NCBI RefSeq assembly: GCF_021462225.1
Contig: NC_061795.1
Span: 3,487,001 to 3,551,000 of the forward strand
DNA length: 64,000 nt
Reading direction: 5' to 3'
DNA from: Girardinichthys multiradiatus
Taxonomy: Eukaryota; Chordata; Actinopteri; Cyprinodontiformes; Goodeidae
Shown piece after piece: positions 10,832 to 20,541 of this stretch. Positions within the stretch are counted from its first letter, which is position 1, and each line of letters starts with the position of its first letter. Below the pieces are notes generated by a model. That model was not told the origin of the DNA, searched no databases, and saw only the letters and a program-made list of their open reading frames with translations. Position numbers and translations under genes: made by a program.

Positions 10832-11679
10832 TGAAATACAAATAAGAAGTCTTCAAAACGGGGCTCCCTGTCTGTGCGTGTGTGTGTGTGTGTGTGTGTG
10901 CGTTTGTGTCTGCGCATAGCTGCTTAATACCCTCTGAGAAGCACCTTGAGTTTTCAACCTCTAAAGCGAAGTGAGATCTGTTTGGACAGAATGAGGATAC
11001 AGAATGTTAAGGTTACAGGAGAGGTTACGGTTAGGGAATATTTCACCACAAAGTCCCCTCTAACTCTGTCTGCACTTGACTAATTTGAGTTTGACAAGCC
11101 AAGAACTCTGTAGTTATATAAATAAATATGGGTTTTAACTTATAAAGTCATAACAATATTTGTGTAAGATTTCAGTGTAGATAGATGATGTGATCAGGCA
11201 GTCTTCATCCTGTTCTTGATATTATTATTTATATGCAACAGTCATAAAAAAAATTATGAAACTAACCCTTTTTATTTGTCAATCTTGAGATTATTGAACA
11301 TAAAGTCTAAATTAAACGTCTTAGATGCCTACTTTGTTTGGAAAAAAGTGGAAAGAAACACGGTTTTATGATTTTTTTACTGGAACGTTTTGTGTACATA
11401 TGAATTCAGCCTACTTTGCACTAATACGTCCAAATATTTTATGCGCAACCAATTGTCTGCTCATCTGAACAAACTGTATTAAAACGGATTTAATTCACAC
11501 CGTGTCAAGTGACTTTCCAATTATTTGTGTTATTTATTTAACTGTAATATTTTTTTTTATGTCTGTATTTTTAATGTTTCTTCTAACAGGTCCTTTCATG
11601 GCTTTTTACCCTTTATGATGCTTTATCCCTAATGCTGCTAATAAAAATTTCTCCATCCATCCATCCATCCATCCACAGG
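10832..11679. other. Intron-like or intergenic stretch with microsatellites
   Basis: Contains a (TG)n tract at about 10873-10900 and a (CCAT)n tract at about 11652-11676. The rest is AT-rich with no open frame of note. If the exon at 10721-10829 is real, at least the right side of it starts as intron. Confidence 0.5.
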
Positions 11680-12290
11680 CTGGGCAAGTAGAGCATTAAT
11701 CACAGAAGCAGCCAAGAGACCCATGACAACTCTGGAGGAGTTGCAGAAATCAAAACCTCATATAGAAGAAACTGTTGAGAACCACTAGTCGTGCGCTTCA
11801 CCAACCAGGTTCTTTATGGTAGAGTGGCATAAAAAGCTATTGCTTAAAGAAAACCAATTCCTCTTTGCAGTTTGCCACAAGCTTTGTGGTGGACATGGCA
11901 AACATGTGGAAGAAGGTTCTCTGGTCAAATGTGATCAAAATTCAACTCTTTGATGCAAATCATTAAGTGAGCAGAAAATTTACACTTTCTATCACCATTA
12001 AACATATTTTGGGGATGCATGGTCAGTGTTGATGGGAAAATGAATAGAGCTCTATAGGAGTGATAGTGTAAGAAAGCATAATAGTCTTTGCAAAAGACTT
12101 GAGACTGGTGGTCTTCGTGTGAAGGAGATTCACCTTTCAGGGGGACATCGACTCTGAACATTCTGCCAAAACTACAGTGTAATGCCATGTAGATCATGGC
12201 ATATTGATGTTTTACAATGACCCAGTCAAATTCCATTTCTAAATTTAACTGAGAATCTGTAAAATCTTGAAAATATATCCTCTGGATTCA
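11680..12290 (+). mobile_element. Degenerate Tc1-like transposase relic
   Basis: A run of DNA segments reads like an old Tc1 gene in order: agagcattaatcacagaagc (helix-turn-helix part), tttgccacaagctttgtggt, aacatgtggaagaaggttct, ttggggatgcatggtcagtg, tctttgcaaaagacttgaga and gacccagtcaaattccattt (end of the DDE domain). Many small insertions, deletions and stops destroy the frame, and no terminal repeats are visible. The Polinton lies about 150 bases to the right. Confidence 0.75.
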
Positions 12291-12437
12291 CATTATTCAC
12301 CGTAACTGAAGAATAGAACATACATTCTTTTGAGATAACATGTATTTGCAACTAGATTACAAATCAGGGTCTATAATTTACAATTGAAAACATATAAAGA
12401 CTTATTCTGTGTAAAAGACATGAAAATGGTTCACATA

Positions 12438-12443
12438 AATGTC
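12438..12443 (+). repeat. 6-bp target-site duplication AATGTC, left copy (right copy 25639-25644)
   Basis: AATGTC precedes the left terminal repeat and follows the right one. The match requires the right end to carry one more AG dinucleotide than the left (AGAGAGAATTT against AGAGAATTT). With that reading both duplication copies are exact. Six bases is the duplication length expected of Polinton/Maverick integrases. Confidence 0.8.
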
Positions 12444-12655
12444 AGAGAATTTAAGTGCACCCTTTCATCAAACATTTTGACAGGTGGGCGGGACTTCCGG
12501 TGAGGGCGGGACTTCCGGTGGGGGCCATGTGGGCGCCATGTGGTTGCCATGTGGGCAGGGGGGTGTGTCCAAGGGGCGTAACAGTGGATGTTGATTGGTT
12601 GTCGTCATTAGGGGCGATACCTTAAATGAGTCAATTAAAACACAGGGGTGTGTTT
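12444..12655 (+). repeat. Left terminal inverted repeat of the Polinton
   Basis: About 212 bases match the reverse complement of 25404-25638 with few substitutions. One difference is about 20 bases present only on the right (around 25500-25520). Inside are two tandem GGCGGGACTTCCGGTG units, each holding a GC-box and an ETS-type CCGGAAGT core on the other strand, and a GATTGGTTG box of NF-Y type near 12592-12600. Where the right repeat has CACGTG the left has CATGTG. Confidence 0.93.
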
Positions 12656-12722
12656 AAGGGTGTTACGGGGAAGGCCTTAAATGAGCCAATTAAAACACAC
12701 AGGGGTGTGTTTAAGGGTGTTA
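12620..12722 (+). repeat. Tandem ~55-bp unit at the inner edge of the left terminal repeat
   Basis: Two copies start at 12620 and 12675, each beginning ccttaaatgag and containing an aggggtgtgtttaagggtgt string. The first copy is within the part shared with the right repeat and the second extends inward. A more diverged second copy can also be seen at the right end around 25309-25345. Confidence 0.75.
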
Positions 12723-13262
12723 TTAATAATCTGTATGTTTTTTCAGGCGTTAATACATCTAAAAAAAAAAAAAAAAAAAAAAAAGACATGCATCCTTTTA
12801 TATTTTTAAAGGTATAATCAACTTAATGTTGACCTATCACATGAAATCCTAATAAAGGAACTGTGTAACCTGACAGAATTGTAAGTTAATTTTGCTTTAC
12901 AGCAGGACCTATTTGTTGAATATATGAGCCAGTCTAAATCCGTTCAAAATAGAAAAGACCTAAAAAAGTAAATAAAATAAAAAAATATTGCTTCACTACA
13001 TCGATGGAACGAGAAAAACCTTCAGCTTCTGCGTCAACATACTGGAAAAGCAGCTGAAATAGGTAAGACGAATATCAGATTAACAGAAAAAAAAAAAGAA
13101 CATCAGTATACTGTTTCCAAGTTAGAAATTGACTAGCAATGATGTGTTTGTTTTTGAATCATGAGAGACTCCATTTTAGGAAAAAAAAAAAAAGGAATGA
13201 TAATTTTAGTTACCTGTAGCTTTTCTAAAAAACATTTTACTTTTTCATCTTAGAGTTACAGG
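12723..13262 (+). other. Leader region between left terminal repeat and polymerase
   Basis: AT-rich, with A-runs at about 12762-12784, 13088-13099 and 13181-13192 and no long open frame. Possible splice signals are a donor AG/GTAAGA at 13061-13068 and an acceptor ctttttcatcttag ending near 13253, which would remove about 190 bases ahead of the polymerase. I see no TATA box comparable to the one on the right side. If family polymerases have a longer N-terminal part, it is not encoded here in readable form. Confidence 0.4.
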
Positions 13263-13366
13263 GTTCTACACTCACCCAAACTCCCGTCAGAGCTCTTTCT
13301 TGATCATTATGCATGCAGGGACCTGACTGGTTATTTAATTCAGCGCATGAGCGGCAGAGAGTGAAC
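13263..13366 (+). repeat. Exact 104-bp inverted copy of polymerase segment 15547-15650
   Basis: Comparing base by base, this stretch is the perfect reverse complement of 15547-15650 (104 of 104). Neither side extends beyond these bounds. The coding-sense copy lies inside the polymerase gene between the exonuclease and polymerase motifs. The inverted copy sits upstream and ends 14 bases before the ATG at 13381. A transcript covering both arms could fold into a 104-bp stem with a loop of about 2.2 kb. Confidence 0.97.
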
Positions 13367-13380
13367 TGTTTAATAAGAAA

Positions 13381-16300
13381 ATGCGTCATTTGTATATTAT
13401 AAACAATACCGGTAATCAGTTATGTTTTGCAATCAGCCTCGCACACGTCTCTGATCCTGAGCTCACGGATCACCGTGCTGTAGAACTGGGGAGGAGATGG
13501 CAGCATCAGGCAGGCCTTGACGAGCAAACAGCAGTTACTTTTAGTGATATTGGTAAATTTGAAACCATTCTGAAGAGAAAAATTGTAGTGTTTCATAGAA
13601 CCACGGGCTCTACTGCTCTGTGTAAATTTGAGACCAGTTTCCCCGATCGTTCAAACCCTCTGTTTTTGCTGTTATTTCAAGGTCATTACTATGGGATAAA
13701 AAATCTCAAAGGTTTTATGGGGTGCAGATATATTTGTAATTACTGTTACGCCAGCTATCAGAATGCCAATACACACCATTGTGAAGGTTATTGTCCAGTG
13801 TGTCGAACATATAAATGTATGCAAGAGATTAGCAATCCTGTAAGCTGTGCAGGCTGTCAAAGAATCTGTCGTAATTCTTCATGTTTCAGCAGACACAGGG
13901 AACCGCGCATCAGAAATAGTGCTGAAAGGCCTATGAGTGACTGTGAGTTGGTAAAACTGTGTAAAGTATGCAAACGGATATACGTTATTCCAATCAGTAA
14001 ACCGAATAAACCACACGTGTGTAATGTAAAATGCAGTATTTGCGGTGAAAATGTACCCCCCAGCCTAGACATTACATGCGATGATCATAAGTGTTACATT
14101 CTGCCTTGCAGTGCAATTAATCAGCTTGATGATAAACTGATTTTTTATGATTTCGAATGCCTCGTCAATGAGAGCGGCGTGCATACCCCCTTTCTGGTCT
14201 GTGCTAAAACGTTGAAAGGTGATGAATGGTACGCTTATGGACTGAATTGCACCCAAAAATTTATCCTGCATTTCAGGAGGCCAATGTACAAAGGTTACAC
14301 CTTAATAGCGCACAATGCGCGGGGGTACGATGGTTACCTGATTCTCACAGCAATGCTGCAGTTAGGCATTAAACCACATATCGTCATGGTAGGGAGTAAA
14401 GTTCTCTGTTTAACCGACCCTGATTACAGGTTAAAATACATTGATAGCCTGTCCTTCATGTGCATGAAGCTTAGTGCCATGCCGAAAGCGTTAGGCTTTA
14501 CCGATCAAAGCAAGGGTTTTTTTTCCCCACCTATTTTCCTCTGAACAACATCTCCAGTATGTAGGGGCTTTTCCTCCTCCATCCTGCTACGCTGTAGAAC
14601 GCATGAGTCTTCAAGAACAACAGGTGTTTAGCAGCTGGTACAGAGAAGCGAGCAAAGAGGTCTTTGACTTTAAGAAAGAAGCAATTCGTTATTGTAAAAA
14701 TGACGTTGAAATTCTTTTTCAAGGATGCTTAAAATTCAGAGACGAGTTCTTTAAGGAGACAAGTGTGGATCCGTTTAAAAGTATCACAATAGCATCAGCC
14801 TGCATGAAGGTTTTTGTTACCAATTTCCTTCCTCCTCAAACCTTAGCCATTCCATCACCTCTGGACTACAGACGTAGCAGTAAAACGTTCTCCAGCGCGT
14901 CCATTCAATGGCTCGGCTGGATTGCAGACAGCAGAGCCATATTTATCGAGCATGCATTAAATAGGGGTGAAAAGAAAATCGGGCCATATTCAGTGGATGG
15001 GTATGCAGAGATTAACGGTGTCAAAGTTGCGTTTGAATTTTATGGCTGTTTTTTCCACGGCTGTAAAAAGTGTTACATGCCTCATGACAAGTGTCCGTTG
15101 AGAGGGGTCGCATTTGAACAGTTTTACGCAGCCACTGTTGAGAGAAGCAAGGTGTTACAAACTGTGTACGGCCTTCGTCTCGAAGTCATATGGGAGCATG
15201 AGTGGATTGAAATGAAAAAATCAGACCCAGGGGTGATCAGCTTTCTTGAGAAAGTTAATGCACCCGAACCGCTATCCCCCCGGGATGCGCTGTATGGTGG
15301 ACGCACCTGTCCTATGAAGTTGAGGTACACAGCGGAACCGGATGAAACTGTACACTATGTGGATTACACATCTCTGTACCCTTATGTAAACGCCAACTGC
15401 GTTTTTCCCCTCGGACACCCCACCATCATTTACAAAGATTTTGATGACCCCAGCAGCTACTTCGGTATAATCAAAGCTGTGGTCTACCCACCACGTAACC
15501 TGTTGTTCCCTGTTTTACCTTACAGAACATCCCAAGGTAAACTTGTGTTCACTCTCTGCCGCTCATGCGCTGAATTAAATAACCAGTCAGGTCCCTGCAT
15601 GCATAATGATCAAGAAAGAGCTCTGACGGGAGTTTGGGTGAGTGTAGAACTATGTAAAGCGTTGGAGTGTAGTTATCGTCTTGCTAAAATCACAGAGGTG
15701 TGGCATTTTGAAAAGAGAAGTGATACAATCTTTAAAGGTTACATTCATTGCTTTTTAAAGGGTAAGCAGGAGGCTTCAGGCTATCCGTCTGAAGCAGTGG
15801 ATCAGGAGAGTAAGTCAAAGTATATAAGCGACTACAAACTGCATCAGGGCATCCAATTAGACCCTGAGAAAATCGAGATGAATCCTGCCAAAAGGCAGGT
15901 TGCAAAATTGTGTTTAAACAGTTTTTGGGGGAAATTTGCGCAAAGAAGTGATCTGTCTCAGACCACAGTCATCACTAACCCTGAAGACTTTTCAGCTTCA
16001 TGTTCTCGAGTAAATACAGGGTTAACTATTTTCATTTTTTCAACCCTGAAATGTGTGTAGTGCAGTAGAACTACAGCAAAAGTGTCATATATCCACCAAG
16101 TAAGACAAATAATGTGTTTATAGCAGCATTCACCACCGCTTATGCACGTTTAAAACTTCTCAGCAGCATGGAGAAGTTACAGGACAGATTGATTTATATT
16201 GACACGGACAGTTTGATTTATGTGACAAAAAGTGGTGAAACTCCTCTGGAATTGGGGAATTATCTGGGTGATCTTACTGACGAGTTAGATGGTGACAGCA

Positions 16301-16617
16301 TTTCGGAGTTTGCATCGACAGGACCCAAGAGTTATGCATACCAGACCAAAAACCGTAAAAATGTAATGATACGTGCTAAAGGCATCACTCAGACGCATGA
16401 ATGCAGCGAGATTGTCAATTTTGACAGCATCAAAGGGCTGGTCGAGGGCTACTTACAGGGGTCAAGTGAGGGTGTCATTGAAATCCCTCAGCACACGATC
16501 AGGAGGGATAAAAAGAGATTCCGTTTGACAAACGCGACATTTCTTAAAAAGTTTCGACTGGTGTATGATAAGAGACGTCTTTTTTCTGACGGGACAACTC
16601 TGCCTTTCGGTTATTAG
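13381..16617 (+). pseudogene. polB: Protein-primed family-B DNA polymerase (Polinton PolB), broken
   Basis: The enzyme would replicate the element from protein-primed ends. In order I see a Cys/His-rich region (about 13723-13900), exonuclease motif I with FYDFE (Asp at 14149, Glu at 14155), motif II around AHNARGYDG (14308-14340), motif III around YCKNDVEIL (about 14690-14716), then a FHGCKKCYM region, polymerase motif A DYTSLYP (about 15361-15382), motif B KLCLNSFWGK (about 15906-15936) and motif C YIDTDS (about 16196-16213). All catalytic motifs remain. The frame changes in a run of eight T at 14517-14524 and again between about 15990 and 16020, and a TAG lies at 16066-16068. The first ATG at 13381 is used for lack of any earlier open frame. 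The N-terminus may be missing, because an inverted copy of the gene's own middle sits just upstream. Confidence 0.93.
15547..15650 (+). repeat. Polymerase-internal arm of the 104-bp inverted repeat
   Basis: This is the source copy, in frame with the polymerase gene, and is the reverse complement of 13263-13366 without a mismatch. It begins gttcactctctgccgctcat and ends with gtgagtgtagaac. Confidence 0.97.
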
Positions 16618-16647
16618 AGTTGAAGAAGAAATAAAATAAAAAGTCAC

Positions 16648-17319
16648 ATGGATTTACAGGAGATTGATTTTGATCCTAGATTTAGAGCCCCTTTCTCATG
16701 TATGATAGTTGGACCCAGCGGCTGCGGGAAAACTTTCTTTGTAAAAAGTATTTTACAAAACTGTAATCATGTCATGGATATTGTTCCAGAAAATATTGTA
16801 TGGATTTACACATCTTTTCAACCCATGTATGCTGAATTGCAGAAGATTAATAAAAATATTACCTTTGTGGAAGGATTGCCTCATTCTTTTGAAGATGAAA
16901 ACCTGTTTCCTCCTGATCAGAATCATCTGATTATTCTAGACGATGTTATTGCTCAAGCCTCAGATGATGAAAACGTGATGAAGGTCTTTACCCAGTTTCG
17001 TCACCATCGTAATATGAGTGTTATGATGTTGACTCAGAATGTATTTCATCAGGGAAAGTTCAGTCGCACTATTAGTTTGAACTGTAATTATATGGTGTTG
17101 TTTAAGAACCCGAGAGATAAGCTGCAGCTGAATATACTGGCCCGCCAAATGTTTCCATCTCAAAAGGGTCTCTTCTTGGAGAGTTTTGAAGACGCAACGA
17201 GAGAAGCTCATGGATATTTAATCATCGATTTTACGCCTACCTGCCCAGAACATTTCAGACTGAGAACGGGGATACTTCCTCAGCAGTGGCCTGCTGTGTA
17301 CGTGCCCAGAACAAAGTAA
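16648..17319 (+). CDS. FtsK/HerA-type genome-packaging ATPase
   Basis: 223 residues with Walker A GPSGCGKT at residues 22-29, a Walker B stretch LIILDD at 94-99 and a likely sensor LTQNVF near 129. The family pumps viral DNA into capsids in Polintons, adintoviruses and many double-jelly-roll viruses. The length is typical for the short Polinton form. The gene begins 30 bases after the polymerase stop and runs on the same strand. The ATG at 16648 is the first in the frame and gives a normal N-terminus before Walker A. The frame is intact. Any polymerase-ATPase co-transcription is an inference from spacing. Confidence 0.92.
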   Translation: MDLQEIDFDPRFRAPFSCMIVGPSGCGKTFFVKSILQNCNHVMDIVPENIVWIYTSFQPMYAELQKINKNITFVEGLPHSFEDENLFPPDQNHLIILDDVIAQASDDENVMKVFTQFRHHRNMSVMMLTQNVFHQGKFSRTISLNCNYMVLFKNPRDKLQLNILARQMFPSQKGLFLESFEDATREAHGYLIIDFTPTCPEHFRLRTGILPQQWPAVYVPRTK

Positions 17320-17325
17320 GTCATC

Positions 17326-17667
17326 ATGTCAGCGCGTATAAAAAGGAATTTACCATTATTCAGAGCTTTGTACCAGGCCTGTCCACAGAAACGTAAAGAT
17401 ATTCTCGCACACTGCTCTCCCGACTTTATTCAGGCTCTGTGCGAGATTGCACTGAATATCCTAAAAGGTAACATTAAACTATCACCCTCTCAACACCGAC
17501 AATTGAAGAAACAAAGAAATATCATCAGATTGTTGGGTGATAAAAGAACCGGGATAAAAACTAAACAGTTGGCTCTCAAAAAGCAACGAGGTGGTTTTAT
17601 TCTGCCCATCTTAACGGCTCTTGCACCCTTGATCGGTGATCTAGTGGGTGGAATCATCAGGAGATAA
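17326..17667 (+). CDS. Small basic protein with hydrophobic C-terminus, Polinton virion-associated type
   Basis: 113 residues, starting 6 bases after the ATPase stop. The N-terminal 90 residues are Lys/Arg-rich and helical-looking. The last 25 residues are hydrophobic and Gly-rich (GGFILPILTALAPLIGDLV), as in a membrane or capsid-anchoring segment, with two Arg at the end. Proteins of this shape recur next to the ATPase in Polinton-type elements and have been compared with adenovirus core peptide pX. That equivalence is from memory and uncertain. The stop codon overlaps the next ATG (TAATG). Confidence 0.75.
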   Translation: MSARIKRNLPLFRALYQACPQKRKDILAHCSPDFIQALCEIALNILKGNIKLSPSQHRQLKKQRNIIRLLGDKRTGIKTKQLALKKQRGGFILPILTALAPLIGDLVGGIIRR

Positions 17668-18497
17668 TGTCTCTCAGAACATCGCAGAAGATGTTTCTCA
17701 TTTCCCCTCATCAATTCAAGCGTCTGACCCAGTCAGACACGTCCATCAGACAGACGGCGGAGGAGAATTTGGATGCTGAAATGAGAGCGATATTAAACGA
17801 GCCGGGTTTGACTTCTTATGAAAAAATCAAGAGATACGATGCTCTTCTCCAGAGGTATCTGACTTTACTTAAGCAAGGTGTCAAAGAAGAAAAACAGCGG
17901 GTCAGTTTAACGCTGCAGCGTGACACAGAGGTTCCTGAACATGAGCGGTCCCAAGAAAAACAAGGCCCAGGCCAGGATGAGGCCCCTAAGGATCAGGTTC
18001 TTACGGAAGTACTGAAAAGCCTTCCTAAACACAATCGTAAAAATGCCGAGTACGTTTTGAAGAAATTATCCGAAAGAAGTGAGAGTTGGACTTCGCGAGG
18101 TGAATTTGTATTTAACGGAAATATTATAAAGGGGTCCCACATGATTGATTTGTTGAAAAATCTCATGCTTCCGTTTAAAAAATCTGGAGCATCACAAACC
18201 CGAGGATGGTCTGATTTTCTACACTCCATGTCAGAAGTAAACATACCTATATCTTCAGTCATTAACCCTTATGCTCGTGAAGAATATAGACGTTTCAAAA
18301 CAGAGGGTACATCGATTGAAAATGGGGGTACACCCCCCAGCGTTAAGCAGAGAAGAAAAAGAAGAAGAAGGCAGATAACTCATTCTCCCTACTGGTCGAG
18401 ATCTGAGCTGGAAGATCCAAAAAATGCTGATGGGAGATCAAAAAGGTCTCTTCGTAAGACGACACTACCACCCCGATGGATTACATTTTCACCATAA
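17667..18497 (+). CDS. 276-residue conserved Polinton protein, function unknown
   Basis: The ATG overlaps the preceding stop, so the two genes are read from one transcript. Residues 1-85 look like a coiled helical region (EKIKRYDALLQRYLTLLKQG). A charged linker follows. Around residues 115-180 is a compact region with KNAEYVLKKL and GEFVFNGNIIKGSHMIDL, a pattern I associate with Polinton proteins next to the packaging ATPase. The C-terminus is strongly basic (KQRRKRRRRQ), suggesting nucleic-acid binding or nuclear localisation. It might be a minor virion or core protein, but I have no direct evidence. The frame is intact and the last gene of the rightward block. Confidence 0.75.
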   Translation: MSLRTSQKMFLISPHQFKRLTQSDTSIRQTAEENLDAEMRAILNEPGLTSYEKIKRYDALLQRYLTLLKQGVKEEKQRVSLTLQRDTEVPEHERSQEKQGPGQDEAPKDQVLTEVLKSLPKHNRKNAEYVLKKLSERSESWTSRGEFVFNGNIIKGSHMIDLLKNLMLPFKKSGASQTRGWSDFLHSMSEVNIPISSVINPYAREEYRRFKTEGTSIENGGTPPSVKQRRKRRRRQITHSPYWSRSELEDPKNADGRSKRSLRKTTLPPRWITFSP

Positions 18498-18534
18498 ACC
18501 GTTACAAGAAAAATGAAACATGTAGTCTATTTCT

Positions 18535-18556
18535 TTTATTCAATAAAATATTTATT
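18535..18556. terminator. Back-to-back polyadenylation signals at the convergence point
   Basis: AATAAA on the plus strand at 18542-18547 follows the rightward block by 45 bases. TTTATT at 18535-18540 and 18551-18556 gives AATAAA on the minus strand for the leftward block, about 125-145 bases after the protease stop. The two transcription units would end overlapping here. Confidence 0.7.
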
Positions 18557-18679
18557 GATTATATTTTTCAAGTCTAACTTCGTTCTCTACTTCACACACT
18601 AACATATGATATCATTACACAAATATTAAATCATAAGAAGAAAAAAAAAACAAACAATGAAAAAAAAAAAAAAGACATT

Positions 18680-19222
18680 TTAAATTCCATAACAATCCAG
18701 AAACATCTCCAAAGAGCATGTTCCGTGAGTATAAAATGTACAACTTTGATTAATGACACATTTCTGATATTTTTTCACAAAGTTAGATACCATTAAATCA
18801 TTCTTAATCACATCTCCGGTGTATTTCGACAACACTTGCTGCATTGATAATCCGCACGCTCTATGACATAGATAAAAAATGCAATGGTGACCGCACACAG
18901 TGGACAGAGTGTTTTGAAGCTGATTATTATGATACAATATTTTTGAGGATCTGTCTTCTAAAAATGTTACGATGCTTGACGGGTAGAACTCGAAATCCGG
19001 AGAGAATCCATAAGAGTCAAAAAAGCTGGATTGACCATTCTCATCCAATATCAGAGCTAGCCAGTGTTCTCCAGGCATGTGTGAAGGATGTGTATTCACG
19101 ATAAAGTAGGCCGGCCCTGGGAATTTGTCAGCTAGCAGCGGCAGCTGGTCGCACGGCCACACACCGCAAAACAAATCTCCCAGCAGATGACGCATCAGGC
19201 TCTCAATTTCATGATTATTCAT
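18680..19222 (-). CDS. Adenain/Ulp1-type cysteine protease (capsid maturation)
   Basis: 180 residues. His53 in GEHWLAL, Asp69 in FFDSYGF, Gln103 and Cys110 in TVCGHHC match the His-acid-Gln-Cys order of adenovirus protease and its cellular SUMO-protease relatives. The usual role is cleavage of capsid precursor proteins in the virion. It is the last gene of the leftward block and starts 11 bases after the major capsid stop, as in late gene clusters of Polintons and adintoviruses. The length is slightly below that of adenovirus adenain (about 204). The frame is intact. Confidence 0.9.
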   Translation of the reverse strand: MNNHEIESLMRHLLGDLFCGVWPCDQLPLLADKFPGPAYFIVNTHPSHMPGEHWLALILDENGQSSFFDSYGFSPDFEFYPSSIVTFLEDRSSKILYHNNQLQNTLSTVCGHHCIFYLCHRACGLSMQQVLSKYTGDVIKNDLMVSNFVKKYQKCVINQSCTFYTHGTCSLEMFLDCYGI

Positions 19223-19233
19223 GCCTGATTAGA

Positions 19234-20541
19234 TTAATAATAATCCACCAGCACACGCCTCTTTGAATCAATCTCTAAAATAGAATCATAACAAGCGTAG
19301 ATGATCAGCGTGGTGGTATGAGGCAACGGGTTTCTGAAGCACATTTCCAATCTTAAATTCCCACTGGAAACTGGAGATAGAGCATCTGTGTCCTCACCCG
19401 GGTTAAGATTAAATGTGAATAGAGAGTATCCTTGATTAAATTCCTGACGTGATATACTCAGTGGAAGATCTTTTAGATGTCGTCCTGTAGCCGTAAACAA
19501 GTTGTAATACTCTCTCACTGAATGACCTTGGTTAAAATTTGGCTGGAAGGCTTTAGCAGGAATTTGTCTGCCATCCTTACACAAAGCTAAATATTCCATA
19601 TCAAAATGATTAAAGTCAAACGGATTGAGATTGCGTGTTCCTGTAAAAGCGTCATGATCCAGTAACGCAATCACCACATACTTGGGAAAGATGCCTAAGA
19701 AAAGATTCTCTTGGTTGCATACCCTTGAATTTTCAGGGATGGAATATGTTTTTACATTCACACGTGAAAGTGGATACAGAGCATTTGCTTTCATTAAAGC
19801 TGAAGCGTGCCCCAGTCGTACAGCTGGAGAGACAGTAACTTTTTTGATAAAAAGAGATGCTCCTAATATCCTGAGTTTGTAAGTGGAGTCTCTTGCGGCC
19901 ATGAGACAAAATGCATCGTTGGCTCTTGTAAGTTTAATTTTAAGGTCAACAGAGTTTAAAAGAAGTCTCTCGCAGAAAAATATGTCGGCATGCAGGGGGC
20001 CTAGGAGATGTACCTCCCTGGAATTTGCCGTAAAGCCTGCTCTGCTGTTAAGACCTTGGTTAGGGCCGTTAGTTGTAACAATAGAGTTCAGAGCACCTGC
20101 AGTGTCTTTATAAAAAAGACCAGAGCTAAACTGGGTTTTTAAAGAATCCTCAGAAAAGTTTAACAATGTCTCAATCATGGCTCTATATGGATGTGTAGCG
20201 CTGGATTGTGAAATCATTCGATCTCCGAGAGTGACGTCACACTGACTGAAGATGGTGTTTAACGGGTAGTTGATGAGCCCTACAGGTGCATCATCTGGCA
20301 GGTTTGTTCCATTCTCGTTAGTAATTTTCACTCTGAGATGCAACAGCGTATCGTTGAGATCCAGATACTTTTCTCCGTCTCCCGGAATGAAAAACTCGAT
20401 CGGCCCTCCATCAGTGATTGCTGATAAAGGCTGGATCTCGGTGTAAATTTTATCTTCGATCGATAGCTGCGTCATCGGGGCAGAAAATAAGTCCAACTCT
20501 GCCAGCGTGCACTCTGATGATTTGTTATGTAAAAGAGCCAT
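19234..20541 (-). CDS. Major capsid protein, double-jelly-roll type (F54H12.2-like)
   Basis: 435 residues, intact. The sequence carries features I associate with Polinton/adintovirus capsid proteins: an N-terminal ITDGGPIEFFIPG segment, a YPLNTIFSQCDVTLGDRMIS region early in the first barrel, a VHLLGPLHADIFF motif in the middle, and a C-terminal RLEMCFRNPLP..TLIIYA stretch. The product would assemble as hexon trimers. The gene overlaps the start-proximal end of its upstream neighbour by 17 bases (20525-20541), which suggests a single late transcription unit. Assignment rests on recalled family similarity. A structure prediction would settle it. Confidence 0.85.
   Translation of the reverse strand: MALLHNKSSECTLAELDLFSAPMTQLSIEDKIYTEIQPLSAITDGGPIEFFIPGDGEKYLDLNDTLLHLRVKITNENGTNLPDDAPVGLINYPLNTIFSQCDVTLGDRMISQSSATHPYRAMIETLLNFSEDSLKTQFSSGLFYKDTAGALNSIVTTNGPNQGLNSRAGFTANSREVHLLGPLHADIFFCERLLLNSVDLKIKLTRANDAFCLMAARDSTYKLRILGASLFIKKVTVSPAVRLGHASALMKANALYPLSRVNVKTYSIPENSRVCNQENLFLGIFPKYVVIALLDHDAFTGTRNLNPFDFNHFDMEYLALCKDGRQIPAKAFQPNFNQGHSVREYYNLFTATGRHLKDLPLSISRQEFNQGYSLFTFNLNPGEDTDALSPVSSGNLRLEMCFRNPLPHTTTLIIYACYDSILEIDSKRRVLVDYY

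Noticed and set aside
12626..12817. Plus-strand frame ending in a Lys run
   Set aside because: It translates the tandem part of the left terminal repeat and an A tract.
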